NCBI RefSeq assembly: GCF_000092025.1
Contig: NC_003063.2
Span: 1,989,501-2,053,500 of the forward strand
DNA length: 64,000 nucleotides
DNA from: Agrobacterium fabrum str. C58
Lineage (GTDB): Bacteria > Pseudomonadota > Alphaproteobacteria > Rhizobiales > Rhizobiaceae
Direction of reading: 5' to 3'
The notes beneath the pieces are model-generated. The model worked only from the letters and a program-made list of their open reading frames with translations. It was not told the DNA's origin and searched no databases. Position 1 is the stretch's first letter. Every line of letters begins with the position of its first letter. A program made the position numbers and the translations under genes. Shown here piece by piece: positions 9,385 through 17,711 of the stretch.

Positions 9385-9951
9385 GTGGCACCCGTAGAGC
9401 AACATCATTTTCCAAGGCCGAGAACGTTGATCCATCCCGGCATTTCCTCGCCGGTGCGCATCAACAGCCTGCACTCGCCATCTGCGCGCCACGTGCGGCT
9501 GTTCATTGCGGCGGGCCGCAGTCTTTATGATGGAATCGTGCAGCCGCTTTTCGAAAACGGCATTGAGAATGCCTCGCTCACCATCCTCGGCGGCTATTTC
9601 GACATATTGTCCTATTGCGTCGCCCCGCCCGACCCTTCCGGCAAGGCGGTCATTGCCTATACGAAACCCATCGACGCCGGTGCAGCCTGGCTTGTCTTCG
9701 GCAATGCTACGCTCGGTCGCAGCATGAAGGGCGAGCCGATCGTTCATTGCCATGCCGCCATGCGCACCGCGGCGGGTGTGGTCAAGGGCGGCCATCTGCT
9801 GACTGAATCTTGTATTGTTGGCGAGAGCGGCGTTTCCGCTCTGGTGACCTCACTAGACAGTTTCGTGCTGCAGCAGTCATTCGACCCTGAAACCAACATT
9901 CCCATTCTTCAACCCAGGAACCGTACGGGGCGCGCCGATGAGCACGTATAA
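9385..9951 (+). CDS. PPC (DUF296)-domain protein, N-half equivalent of a split pair
   Basis: 188 aa single PPC/DUF296-type domain. It begins at GTG 9385, six bases after the run GGGAGGAGC, which makes this start better than any upstream ATG. A conserved His cluster is visible: IVHCHAAMRTAAGVVKGGHLL, matching FLHCHGSWKSADGVVSMGHLL in the two-domain paralogue at 10384-11277. This His pattern suggests a metal or ligand site. Bacterial PPC proteins have no settled biochemical function. The stop overlaps the next gene by 14 bp, so the two are co-translated and may form a hetero-oligomer. Confidence 0.75.
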   Translation: MAPVEQHHFPRPRTLIHPGISSPVRINSLHSPSARHVRLFIAAGRSLYDGIVQPLFENGIENASLTILGGYFDILSYCVAPPDPSGKAVIAYTKPIDAGAAWLVFGNATLGRSMKGEPIVHCHAAMRTAAGVVKGGHLLTESCIVGESGVSALVTSLDSFVLQQSFDPETNIPILQPRNRTGRADEHV

Positions 9952-10345
9952 TACTGTAGAAACCGGATCCATGGGGCGTGTCGTCTATGCTCGCATCGCA
10001 CCCAATGAAGACCTCGTTCTCGGTGTCGAAAAGCTGTGCCTTGCCGAAGGTTTCAGAAATGCCTTTGTGCGCGGCGCGCTGGGCAGTCTGGTTGATGCCT
10101 GTCTCGGCACACGCAGCGGCGCGTTCTTGCAGATACGCGGTCCCGCCGTGGAAATCGTCTCCATCGCCGGCGAAGTGCGTGCCCAGCCGGACGGCTCGCT
10201 GCGCGCCTCGCTGACCGGTGTCGTCGCCGATACCGAAGGTTCGGTTTATGGCGGTCCCTTCATCGCCGGAGCTAACCCGGTTTGCATGACTTTTGAAGTG
10301 ACGCTGGAAGAGTGGTTGCCTGCGGAAAAGCCGCAGGCGGCGTGA
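9938..10345 (+). CDS. PPC (DUF296)-domain protein, C-half equivalent of a split pair
   Basis: 135 aa single PPC/DUF296 domain. Motifs RGALGSLVDACLG, near the middle, and NPVCMTFEVTLEEW, at the C-terminus, match GIGSLVGADYEDG and NPVCVTFELLLTE in the second half of the convergent gene at 10384-11277. It overlaps the upstream PPC gene by 14 bp. Together the two equal the single fused protein encoded opposite. The function is unknown; in other bacteria PPC proteins are small trimeric proteins. Its last codons contain a GCCTGCGG...CCGCAGGC stem, which may act as part of a terminator. Confidence 0.75.
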   Translation: MSTYNTVETGSMGRVVYARIAPNEDLVLGVEKLCLAEGFRNAFVRGALGSLVDACLGTRSGAFLQIRGPAVEIVSIAGEVRAQPDGSLRASLTGVVADTEGSVYGGPFIAGANPVCMTFEVTLEEWLPAEKPQAA

Positions 10346-10366
10346 GTTGTAGTAAGGCAGGCCGGT

Positions 10367-10385
10367 GAGTTGCGCAGCGCAACTC
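10367..10385. terminator. Palindrome between convergent PPC genes
   Basis: GAGTTGCGC-A-GCGCAACTC is a 9-bp inverted repeat around one central base. It lies exactly between the stop codons of the two convergent transcription units. It could end both transcripts, although no strong T-run follows on either side. A second stem (about 10318-10338) lies just upstream. Confidence 0.45.
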
Positions 10386-11277
10386 ATGCGGCGCGCCCCT
10401 GTCTTTCGGTCAGAAGTAGCTCGAAAGTAACGCAGACCGGGTTTTTGCCGCGTACCAGCCGCCCGCCGCTGATATGTCTGGTGAGATCCACCATCGCAAT
10501 ATCCAGCATTGCTTTGCGGCCTCCGGGAACGGCCTGGCCGATACGGCCCTTGTTTATGAGGATTTCGCTCGCGTAGGCGTTGAGGCTTGTTCCGTCTTCA
10601 TAATCCGCACCGACCAGGCTGCCAATTCCATTGACTTCGGCTTCTCGCAGGCCAAACTGGGCAGAGACCTCTTCGAGTGCCGTGCATATATCGGTATTGG
10701 GCCGCACGGTGCATAAAAGTGCCCGAAGACCCGAACCCTTCTGGCGGCGCTGCTGCGCGATGGGTGTAAAAAGGGGGAAGTTGGTTTCCTCATCCTTTTG
10801 CACATCGAGGATCGCTCCATCCAGCGCCAGAGCTTCAAGCGGTGTTTCTACAGCAAATTCGGTCTCGAAAGGCAGCAGATGCCCCATTGAGACAACGCCG
10901 TCGGCACTCTTCCATGAACCATGGCAATGCAGAAACGGCGCGCTATCTCGCCGGCCGATATGCAGGCCGGCATCGATGATTGTGCCACCCGGCATGGAAA
11001 AGGTTTCGCTATACCATGCGGCATGTGCGTCATCCGGTGCGGCTGCCGGCATGACATAATGCAACCGTTTCAACGGTACGTTTTTCAGTCTGACGTAACC
11101 ACCTTCGAACCCCAACTCCGCAAAGGCATCGGCAATCGCTTCGTTGGCGCTTACGCCGGAGCGGACCGTCAGAGTAACAGGATAGGCATGGCAGCCGACG
11201 GCGCGAAAGCGTTCAGGCGTTATCGGTCCGGGATGGACGATGTGGCGGGGAAGCTCTTGCGTGCCTGTCTCCGTCAT
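10384..11277 (-). CDS. Two-domain PPC (DUF296) protein, last gene of TRAP/CoA operon
   Basis: 297 aa with two PPC/DUF296-type halves. Residues ~1-165 correspond to the product of 9385-9951 (shared FLHCHGSW and GHLLPFE pattern, then DEETNFPLFTP). Residues ~175-297 correspond to 9938-10345 (GIGSLVGA and NPVCVTFELLL). It is the last gene of the minus-strand catabolic operon and starts in a 4-bp ATGA overlap with the SDR stop. Context suggests a role in the same catabolic route, for example binding or transforming an intermediate, but no activity can be named. Confidence 0.75.
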   Translation of the reverse strand: MTETGTQELPRHIVHPGPITPERFRAVGCHAYPVTLTVRSGVSANEAIADAFAELGFEGGYVRLKNVPLKRLHYVMPAAAPDDAHAAWYSETFSMPGGTIIDAGLHIGRRDSAPFLHCHGSWKSADGVVSMGHLLPFETEFAVETPLEALALDGAILDVQKDEETNFPLFTPIAQQRRQKGSGLRALLCTVRPNTDICTALEEVSAQFGLREAEVNGIGSLVGADYEDGTSLNAYASEILINKGRIGQAVPGGRKAMLDIAMVDLTRHISGGRLVRGKNPVCVTFELLLTERQGRAA

Positions 11278-12053
11278 ACCGCAAGCCCCGCGGTAATGAA
11301 GCCCCCATCCACGGCAAGCACCTGTCCGTTGATGTAGCTTGCGTCATCCGACACGAGGAAAGCCACGGCAGAGGCGATCTCGTCCGTCCTGCCATAGCGA
11401 TGCATCGGAACGCGGCTATGCCATTGGTCGCGAACATTTTCAGTATGAACTGCCTGGGTGAGGGGGGTATCGACCGGACCGGGAGCAATTGCATTGACAC
11501 GAATGCCTGATTGCCCCAGCTCGTTTGCCATTACCATCGTCAGAAGATTGACGCCGCCTTTCGAAGCGCCATAGGCGCTGCGGCCACGATTTCCACACAT
11601 GCCGGAAACAGAACTGATATTCACGATCGAGCCGGCAACATCGCGCTCTAGCCAGTAACGTGCGGCAGCGCGCGCTACCGCGAAGCTGCCGACGAGATTG
11701 ACATCAACGATACGGCGAAATTCTTCGACGCTTGTGTCGACGGACAGCTTGTCGATACCGATGCCGGCGCTGTTGACGACGGCGACCAGATCAACCGCAT
11801 GATCGGCACCGTTAGCCGTCAGGGCGGCGAAAGCCATCTCTATCGATGCCTCGTCCGCAACATCGCAGACTATGCCGCGCCAGAGATCGATACCGAGTTT
11901 TTCGCAGGCTATATCCAGCGCCTCGCGCTTGAGATCCAGCAACCATGGCTGCCAGCCGCGCGCCATCAGGAGCTGCGCAGTGGAGAAACCGATGCCGGAT
12001 GCACCGCCGGTGATCGCGACGGCCCCTTTTGTCCCTGTTTTCTCATGTGTCAT
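11274..12053 (-). CDS. SDR-family oxidoreductase (NAD(P)-dependent)
   Basis: 259 aa classical short-chain dehydrogenase. The cofactor loop is AITGGASGIGFSTAQLL, then VVNSAGIGI, the catalytic Ser is in SIVNISSVSGM, and Y-x3-K is in SAYGASKGGV. The C-terminal IAPGPVDTPLT is also typical. The start at 12053 follows a GGGAGGAGACGGT site. It probably oxidises a hydroxyacyl or alcohol intermediate made from the imported substrate. It lies between the CoA ligase and the PPC protein in the operon and is coupled to the latter by a 4-bp overlap. Confidence 0.9.
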   Translation of the reverse strand: MTHEKTGTKGAVAITGGASGIGFSTAQLLMARGWQPWLLDLKREALDIACEKLGIDLWRGIVCDVADEASIEMAFAALTANGADHAVDLVAVVNSAGIGIDKLSVDTSVEEFRRIVDVNLVGSFAVARAAARYWLERDVAGSIVNISSVSGMCGNRGRSAYGASKGGVNLLTMVMANELGQSGIRVNAIAPGPVDTPLTQAVHTENVRDQWHSRVPMHRYGRTDEIASAVAFLVSDDASYINGQVLAVDGGFITAGLAV

Positions 12054-12084
12054 ACCGTCTCCTCCCGATTGAATGTCACGCCTG

Positions 12085-13725
12085 TCAGCCTGTCCGCTTT
12101 TCTTCGAAAGCCGGCATCTGACCGCGTTTCTCCAGTTCCTCGCGGATCATTTTCTTGGTGATCTTGCCATAGGCGGATTTCGGCATGGCATCCCAGAACA
12201 CCACTGATTTCGGCAGCTTGTAGCGGGCCATCTTGCCTTCCAGATAGGCCTTCAGATCGATGGCGGCGATATCCGCGCCCTCGCGGGCCACGCACACGGC
12301 CACACCGACCTCGCCCCACACCGCGTCCGGCACACCCAGAACCGCAGTCTCGCTGATATCCGGATGCATGAGGATTTTTTCCTCGATTTCACGCGGATAG
12401 ATGTTCGAGCCGCCGGAAATATACATGTCGGAGGCGCGCCCGGTGATGTAGAGGAAGCCGTTCTCATCGCGATGGCCGAGATCTCCGGTGCGGAACCAGC
12501 CATTGCGGAAGGCTTTGGCATTGGCCTCGGGATTATCGTAATAGCCCGCAAAAACAGCGGGACCGATTACACAGATTTCACCGGTTTCACCGGCGCCAAC
12601 CTCCTCGGCCGCATCGTTCTGGATCTGCACTTCCATGCCGGTACGGTCGAAGCCGCAGGTGCCGACCCGGGTTTCCGGACCGTCCTCGGCGTTGTGAAAA
12701 GAAGGCGGCAGCACGGTGATGTTCCCGGTGACTTCACCCAGCCCAAAATATTGCACCAGCACCGGGCCGAGCTTTGCAAGCGCCCGTTTCTGGTCCGCGC
12801 GATACATCGGCGCGCCAGCATAGATGACATAGCGCAGTGAGGAGTGATCGAAACGATCCACAGAGGGGTCTTCGACGAGCATTTTAAGGATGGTCGGTAC
12901 AGTGAAGGCGTTGGTGATACGCCATTTTTCGATCAGCGCCCAGACGGCGGGCACATCGAGCTTTTCCGCCGCCGGCAGCACGGTTTTCGCGCCATGCGCC
13001 ACCTGCACCAGCTGGTGAATGCCCGCACCGTGTGAAAGCGGGGCAACGACGATGGAGGCGTCGTCCGGTCCGGTGCCGGGCATCAGATCGCAGAGATGGT
13101 TGGTGATGACGAACGCCATCTGGCCATGGGTAAGCACTGCAGCCTTGGGCCGGCCGGTGGTGCCTGAGGTGAAGAAGAACCAACACGGGTCATCCCGATC
13201 CACTGCCTGGCTTTTGACTTTGCGCCCCATATGACGGGCCACGATGGCATCGTAATCCTCACCGAACTCAGCCGTGCCGATGGCAATGCTGAAATCGATC
13301 GTGCTTGCCTCATGGCTGGCTTTTGCATGATCGGGAAAAGCACTGGCGCAAATCATGCCGCGTGCGCCGCTTGCCTTCGCCAGATAGGCAACTTCATCGG
13401 GCGATTGACGGTAATTGGTCGGCACCCACACCGCACCCACGCGGAAGCATGCGAACATGGATTCGAACATCTGGTTGTTGTTGGAGGACTGCACCAGAAT
13501 GCGATCCCCCTTTCTGACGCCGAATTCAGTCTCCAGCGCATGGGCCATGGCGTCGACGCGGGCTTCCATTTGAGCCCAGCTCCAAGTCTTTTCACCCCAG
13601 ACGAAACCGATATGGTCCGGGTTGCGGCGTGCCGCCTGCGTCAGGAAATGCGAGAGGTTCATCACCCGCGTGGTGGAGGGCGCAACCCCGCCCGCGGGAT
13701 GCTGCACGGCACTTTGCATCGTCAT
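12085..13725 (-). CDS. AMP-dependent acyl-CoA synthetase
   Basis: 546 aa, ANL superfamily. The P-loop-like motif is WFFFTSGTTGRPKAAVLTHG, then YFGLGEVTGN, the hinge motif GWFRTGDLGHRDENGFLYITGR, and the C-terminal catalytic lysine region in KSAYGKITKKMIREEL. It activates a carboxylic acid to its CoA thioester with ATP. The start is taken at 13725, which overlaps the thiolase stop; an ATG two codons later is equivalent. Encoded between a thiolase and an SDR, it would charge the acid brought in by the TRAP system. Chain length and substrate are unknown. Confidence 0.9.
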   Translation of the reverse strand: MTMQSAVQHPAGGVAPSTTRVMNLSHFLTQAARRNPDHIGFVWGEKTWSWAQMEARVDAMAHALETEFGVRKGDRILVQSSNNNQMFESMFACFRVGAVWVPTNYRQSPDEVAYLAKASGARGMICASAFPDHAKASHEASTIDFSIAIGTAEFGEDYDAIVARHMGRKVKSQAVDRDDPCWFFFTSGTTGRPKAAVLTHGQMAFVITNHLCDLMPGTGPDDASIVVAPLSHGAGIHQLVQVAHGAKTVLPAAEKLDVPAVWALIEKWRITNAFTVPTILKMLVEDPSVDRFDHSSLRYVIYAGAPMYRADQKRALAKLGPVLVQYFGLGEVTGNITVLPPSFHNAEDGPETRVGTCGFDRTGMEVQIQNDAAEEVGAGETGEICVIGPAVFAGYYDNPEANAKAFRNGWFRTGDLGHRDENGFLYITGRASDMYISGGSNIYPREIEEKILMHPDISETAVLGVPDAVWGEVGVAVCVAREGADIAAIDLKAYLEGKMARYKLPKSVVFWDAMPKSAYGKITKKMIREELEKRGQMPAFEEKRTG

Positions 13726-14891
13726 TTCACACGCTCCATGATCGAGACGTAATTGGCAACCGCCGTGCCCCCCATGTTGAACACGCCAGCCAGCGAGGAA
13801 TTGGGAATTTGCATGTCGCCTGCTTCGCCCATCAATTGCATCGCCGCCATGACATGCATGGAAACGCCGGTCGCTCCGACGGGATGACCTTTCGATTTCA
13901 ATCCACCCGATGGGTTGATTGGCAGGCGTCCGGTCTTCAGTGCCGTTCCATCCTGGACAACGCGATATCCTTCACCGGGCTTAGCAAGCCCCATGGCCTC
14001 ATATTCGATAAGTTCGGCAATGGTGAAGCAGTCGTGCGTTTCAACGAAAGAGAGGTCGTCGAGCGTTGCGCCGGCAAGTTCCAGCGAGCCGGCCCAGGCG
14101 CGGCGCGCGCCTTCGAAGGCCAACGGATCGCGACGGGTCAATGCCATGATGTCGTTGACATGCTTGCGGCCCCGGAAGCCGATGGCGCGGTTGAGTGTGG
14201 CTGCCGTTTCTTCGTCGGCCAAAATGATCGCGGCAGCGCCATCAGAAATCAGCGAGCAGTCGGTGCGGCGCAGCGGGCCTGCGACGTAGGGGTTCTTGTC
14301 GGAAGCCGTATTGCAGAAATCGAAGCCGAAATCCTTGCGCATATGGGCATAGGGATTGACCGCGCCATTGGCGTGGTTCTTTGCGGCAATCATCGCCAGC
14401 TCTTCCGAGCGGTCGCCATAACGTTGAAAATACGCCTGTGCGATGCGGCCGAACTGGCCGGCAAACCCGCCGGGAATATTGGCCTCCTCCGCACGGTAAC
14501 AGGCGGAGAGCAGGATTTCGCCCACATCTGCGGTCGGCAGCGCCGTCATTTTTTCGGCGCCGACAACGAGTGCGATGCGGCCGCGCCCGGCTTCGATGAA
14601 GTCCATGGCGCTGTAGAGGGCGGCCGATCCTGTTGAGCAGGCATTTTCGAAACGCACTGCGGGCGTATAGGCGAGGCGCTCATCTCCCATCGCTACCAGG
14701 GCGCCCTGAAAATCCTGTTTCGAGAAGCCATTGTTCATCACGCCGACGAAAATGCCGTCGATATCGCTGACATCGACGCCCGCATGGTCTATGGCCGGCG
14801 CCACGACCGAAGCCATCAGTTGCTCGGTATTTTCAAGGGCCGACTTCCCGAAAGGCGAATGCGCCCAGCCGACGATCTGCGCTTTGCTCAT
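13722..14891 (-). CDS. SCP2/nonspecific-type thiolase (acetyl-CoA acetyltransferase family)
   Basis: 389 aa thiolase-like protein of the lipid-transfer (SCP-x) subgroup. The nucleophilic Cys is in RFENACSTGSAAL, ETHDCFTIAEL replaces the classic NEAF segment, and NPSGGLKSKGHPVGATG carries the His of the active site. It would split a 3-oxoacyl-CoA thioester. It overlaps IclR upstream (ATGA) and the CoA synthetase downstream by 4 bp. The GAGGAG sequence before 14891 supports the start. Together with the CoA ligase and two SDRs it gives a short beta-oxidation-like route. Confidence 0.88.
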   Translation of the reverse strand: MSKAQIVGWAHSPFGKSALENTEQLMASVVAPAIDHAGVDVSDIDGIFVGVMNNGFSKQDFQGALVAMGDERLAYTPAVRFENACSTGSAALYSAMDFIEAGRGRIALVVGAEKMTALPTADVGEILLSACYRAEEANIPGGFAGQFGRIAQAYFQRYGDRSEELAMIAAKNHANGAVNPYAHMRKDFGFDFCNTASDKNPYVAGPLRRTDCSLISDGAAAIILADEETAATLNRAIGFRGRKHVNDIMALTRRDPLAFEGARRAWAGSLELAGATLDDLSFVETHDCFTIAELIEYEAMGLAKPGEGYRVVQDGTALKTGRLPINPSGGLKSKGHPVGATGVSMHVMAAMQLMGEAGDMQIPNSSLAGVFNMGGTAVANYVSIMERVK

Positions 14892-15754
14892 TTGCTCGTT
14901 CTCCTCGTTTGCCGTTTCGTGTCGCCTTCACCGCGCGTGCGGGCTCGGCTGGCCATCATTTCTGCGATGCGTGTCTCGATGCGGGTTACTTCCTCGCGCA
15001 GCAGCGCTGCCAGTTCCGGCTGGCGCTCCGGCCGCATGCGGCTGTCCACAGCGGCAATGCTCAACGCTCCGGCTACCGCGCCATCAGGCGCGCGGATGGC
15101 AACGCCAATACCCCAGGAATTGGAAAGGATCAGGCCGGGGTTGAGCGAATAGCCATTGGCTCTCGTCAACTCGACATCACGGCGCAGACCCTCAAGCGTG
15201 ATGCCGGGATAATTAGCGGCAATCAGCCCGCTATTGGCCGCAATGATACTTTCCACCTCGGCGTCCGGCAGCGCCGCCAGCATGGCGAGCGAACCCGCGC
15301 CAATACCCAAGGGGTGTTCGAAACCGGCCTGAAGCGCATGGGTGCGCACCGGCCAGGTGCCTTCTTCGCGGTAAAGGCACAGGGCAAATGTATCACGGCG
15401 CACGGAAAGGAAGCTCGAATCCTCCGAGCGGCGGGAAATGCGCGTCAGGCCGTCCTGCGCCATTTGAAGAAGGCCAAACCGGCGCGATGACAGGCTGCCC
15501 AGCACATAGGTTTCTTCGCCGAGGTAATAACGCCGCGTTTCCTCATCCTGCTCCACAAGGCCGGCGCGGATCAGAGCCAGCAGCAGGCGGCGGGCTGTGG
15601 GCTTGTTCAGTCCGCTTTCTGTCACGATGACCGAAAGCGCCACGCCGCGTTCCGCGTGCCTCCCGACCATGGAGAGCAGCGCCAGAGCCCGGTCCACCGC
15701 GCGCGCGCCCGTCAGATCTTTTTCTACCGGGATCGTTGTTGTTGTTGTTGCCAT
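14888..15754 (-). CDS. IclR-family transcriptional regulator
   Basis: 288 aa. The N-terminal winged helix is at about residues 15-75 (ARAVDRALALLSMVGR, then SGLNKPTARRLLLALIRAGLVE), followed by the effector-binding domain (DTFALCLYREEGTWPVRTHA and a C-terminal LSIAAVDSRM). The start at 15754, two bases beyond the upstream stop, gives a five-threonine N-terminal run encoded by an ACA-type repeat; earlier in-frame ATGs (15790, 15937) would lie inside the SDR gene. Lying inside the operon, it probably senses the substrate or a CoA intermediate and controls the promoter upstream of the TRAP genes. Confidence 0.87.
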   Translation of the reverse strand: MATTTTTIPVEKDLTGARAVDRALALLSMVGRHAERGVALSVIVTESGLNKPTARRLLLALIRAGLVEQDEETRRYYLGEETYVLGSLSSRRFGLLQMAQDGLTRISRRSEDSSFLSVRRDTFALCLYREEGTWPVRTHALQAGFEHPLGIGAGSLAMLAALPDAEVESIIAANSGLIAANYPGITLEGLRRDVELTRANGYSLNPGLILSNSWGIGVAIRAPDGAVAGALSIAAVDSRMRPERQPELAALLREEVTRIETRIAEMMASRARTRGEGDTKRQTRRTSK

Positions 15755-15755
15755 C

Positions 15756-16571
15756 TTAGGAAAACGCCCCCACCGCACAGCTTTGCCCGCCATCGACCGG
15801 CAAACAGACGCCGGTGATGAACTTAGCCTCATCAGATGCGAGAAAAACGGCGGCGCGGGCAATATCAAAGGCATCGCCCATGCGACCCACCGGGACAGCC
15901 GCATTGCGCGCCGCCACCATTTCCTCGACAGACGCATATTGATTGCTGATCTGCTTGTAGATCAGTGGGGTGTCGATCATTCCCGGAAGAATGCAATTGG
16001 CGCGAATGCCCTGCCGGGCATATTGCATGGCCAGCGCCACAGTCGCCTGATTTACAGCTGCCTTCATGGCGTAATAGGCAAAATATGGATAGCCGGTCCA
16101 GCGAATGGAGGCGAGCGACGAGATATTGACAATGGCCCCGCCGCCCTGCGCCAACATCACCGGCAACACAGCCTTGGAGGTGCGATAAACGGAGCCGATA
16201 TTGAGATCGACCGAGGCGCGAAAGCTTTCCTCATCCAGCTCAACCGGCCCGCCCATATGGGTCACGCCGACATTATTGTGCAGAATATCGATGCCACCAA
16301 AGGCCTCGCAGGTGCGGTCAACGGTGGCCGATACGGACTGTAGTTCAGTGACATCGGCGGCAGCCGCAATCGCCTCCAAGCCTTCTCCGCGAATGATCTC
16401 AGCCGTCTCTTCGGCTGCGTCAGCGCAGAGATCGACACAGGCTACGCGCGCGCCTTCGCGGGCAAATTGCACGGCCGCAGCCTTGCCGTTGCCAAATCCC
16501 GGCCCCGATGATCCTGCGCCAAACACAAGCGCGCGTTTTCCCGTCAGGCGACCTGTCAAAGCAGTCTCCAT
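15756..16571 (-). CDS. SDR-family oxidoreductase
   Basis: 271 aa short-chain dehydrogenase. The cofactor loop is ALVFGAGSSGPGFGNGKAAA, an unusual long version of the TGxxxGxG loop. It then has ILHNNVGVTHMGG, NISSLASIRWTGYPYFAYYAMKAAV with the Y-x3-K pair, and LPGMIDTPLIY. It is the first enzyme gene after the TRAP transporter in the operon, so it may oxidise the incoming compound. It ends one base before the IclR start. The weak ribosome-binding site suggests translation is lower than for the flanking transporter genes. Confidence 0.87.
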   Translation of the reverse strand: METALTGRLTGKRALVFGAGSSGPGFGNGKAAAVQFAREGARVACVDLCADAAEETAEIIRGEGLEAIAAAADVTELQSVSATVDRTCEAFGGIDILHNNVGVTHMGGPVELDEESFRASVDLNIGSVYRTSKAVLPVMLAQGGGAIVNISSLASIRWTGYPYFAYYAMKAAVNQATVALAMQYARQGIRANCILPGMIDTPLIYKQISNQYASVEEMVAARNAAVPVGRMGDAFDIARAAVFLASDEAKFITGVCLPVDGGQSCAVGAFS

Positions 16572-16635
16572 TCCAATCGTCAGACATAGTCGGGTTGGCC
16601 CCGCTACGGGCGGGGCCAGCTATTCAACGGGCCGG

Positions 16636-17646
16636 TCAGGTCAGGCTTGCACCAACGGCCTTTTCAAGTATGGCCCAGGCTTCATCGCCGTATTTGCCTT
16701 TCCACTCGGAATAGAAGCCTGCCTCTTTCAGCGCGGCGCGGAAGAGTGTCGCATCCGTGTCGTTGAAGGTCATGCCCTTGGAAATCAGATCTTCCTTGAC
16801 CGAGGCATTGAGCTTCGCCACATCGGCGCGTTCATCCTTGCCGGACTGGTTGAGGTTTTTGGCGACGATGGCGCGCAGGTCGTCCGGTAAACGCTCCCAG
16901 GCCCGCTTGTTGGCGAGGAACCAGAACCCGTCCCACATATGATTGGTGACCGAGCAGAATTTCTGCACTTCGAACAGCTTTGCGGTGGAAATGATCGCCA
17001 GCGGGTTTTCCTGGCCATCGACCACACCGGTCTGCAGTGCAGTATAGACCTCGGCGAAATTGATCGAGGCAGGGGCAGACTTGAACGCCTTGAACATAGA
17101 GGTCCAGAGCGGGCTCACTGGCACGCGGATCTTGAAGCTTTCGAGATCGGCCGGCGTGGCGATGGGCTTGGAAGCGCTGGTGATCTGGCGGAAGCCGTTG
17201 TCCCAGATTGTGTCCATGGCAACGAGATTTTGCTTGGCAATTTCGCCACGGACATATTTACCGAGATCGCCATCCATGGCCGCCCATACGGACTCGTAGT
17301 TCGGGAAGGCGAAACCGATGCCGCTGATGGAGGCGTTCGGTATCAGCGTCGAGAGGATCAGCGGCGAAAGCGTGAAGAATTCAACGCCTCCAGAGCGCAC
17401 CTGGCTCAAAACGTCTGTGTCGGCACCCAACTGGCTGCTGGGGAAGATGCTGATATTGACCTGCCCGTCGGTCTCCTTGGCGATGCGCTCGGCGGCCTCC
17501 TTGGCGCGAATGTTCATCGGGTGCGCCGCAGGCAGATTATTGGCATATTTATAATTGTATTGGGCAGCGTGGGCGCGCGACACGAAGGCGGTGGCCAGTA
17601 CGGCGGAACCGGCGCCGGCGAGTATGCTACGTCTGTTGATATTCAT
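16636..17646 (-). CDS. TRAP transporter solute-binding protein (DctP type)
   Basis: 336 aa periplasmic binding protein. The signal peptide NRRSILAGAGSAVLATAFVSRAHA carries an RR motif followed by a hydrophobic core and AHA, so Tat export is possible. Mature-protein motifs include NLPAAHPMNIRAKEAAERIA, DVLSQVRSGGVEFF, FKIRVPVSPLW and EVYTALQTGVVDGQENPL, the last being the family signature around the ligand-contacting Arg and Asn. The start at 17646 follows GGGAGGAGAAAGCA. It delivers an organic acid, often a carboxylate, to the adjacent DctQM permease. Confidence 0.92.
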   Translation of the reverse strand: MNINRRSILAGAGSAVLATAFVSRAHAAQYNYKYANNLPAAHPMNIRAKEAAERIAKETDGQVNISIFPSSQLGADTDVLSQVRSGGVEFFTLSPLILSTLIPNASISGIGFAFPNYESVWAAMDGDLGKYVRGEIAKQNLVAMDTIWDNGFRQITSASKPIATPADLESFKIRVPVSPLWTSMFKAFKSAPASINFAEVYTALQTGVVDGQENPLAIISTAKLFEVQKFCSVTNHMWDGFWFLANKRAWERLPDDLRAIVAKNLNQSGKDERADVAKLNASVKEDLISKGMTFNDTDATLFRAALKEAGFYSEWKGKYGDEAWAILEKAVGASLT

Positions 17647-17711
17647 TGCTTTCTCCTCCCAAAATAAAGCAGGTATCATTCATCGGCGTGGCGGGCGTAC
17701 CGGCCACGGTC

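Noticed and set aside
15724..15754. ACA trinucleotide run at the start of the IclR gene as a phase-variable tract
   Set aside because: Changes in repeat number of a trinucleotide would not shift the frame; it only varies a threonine run.
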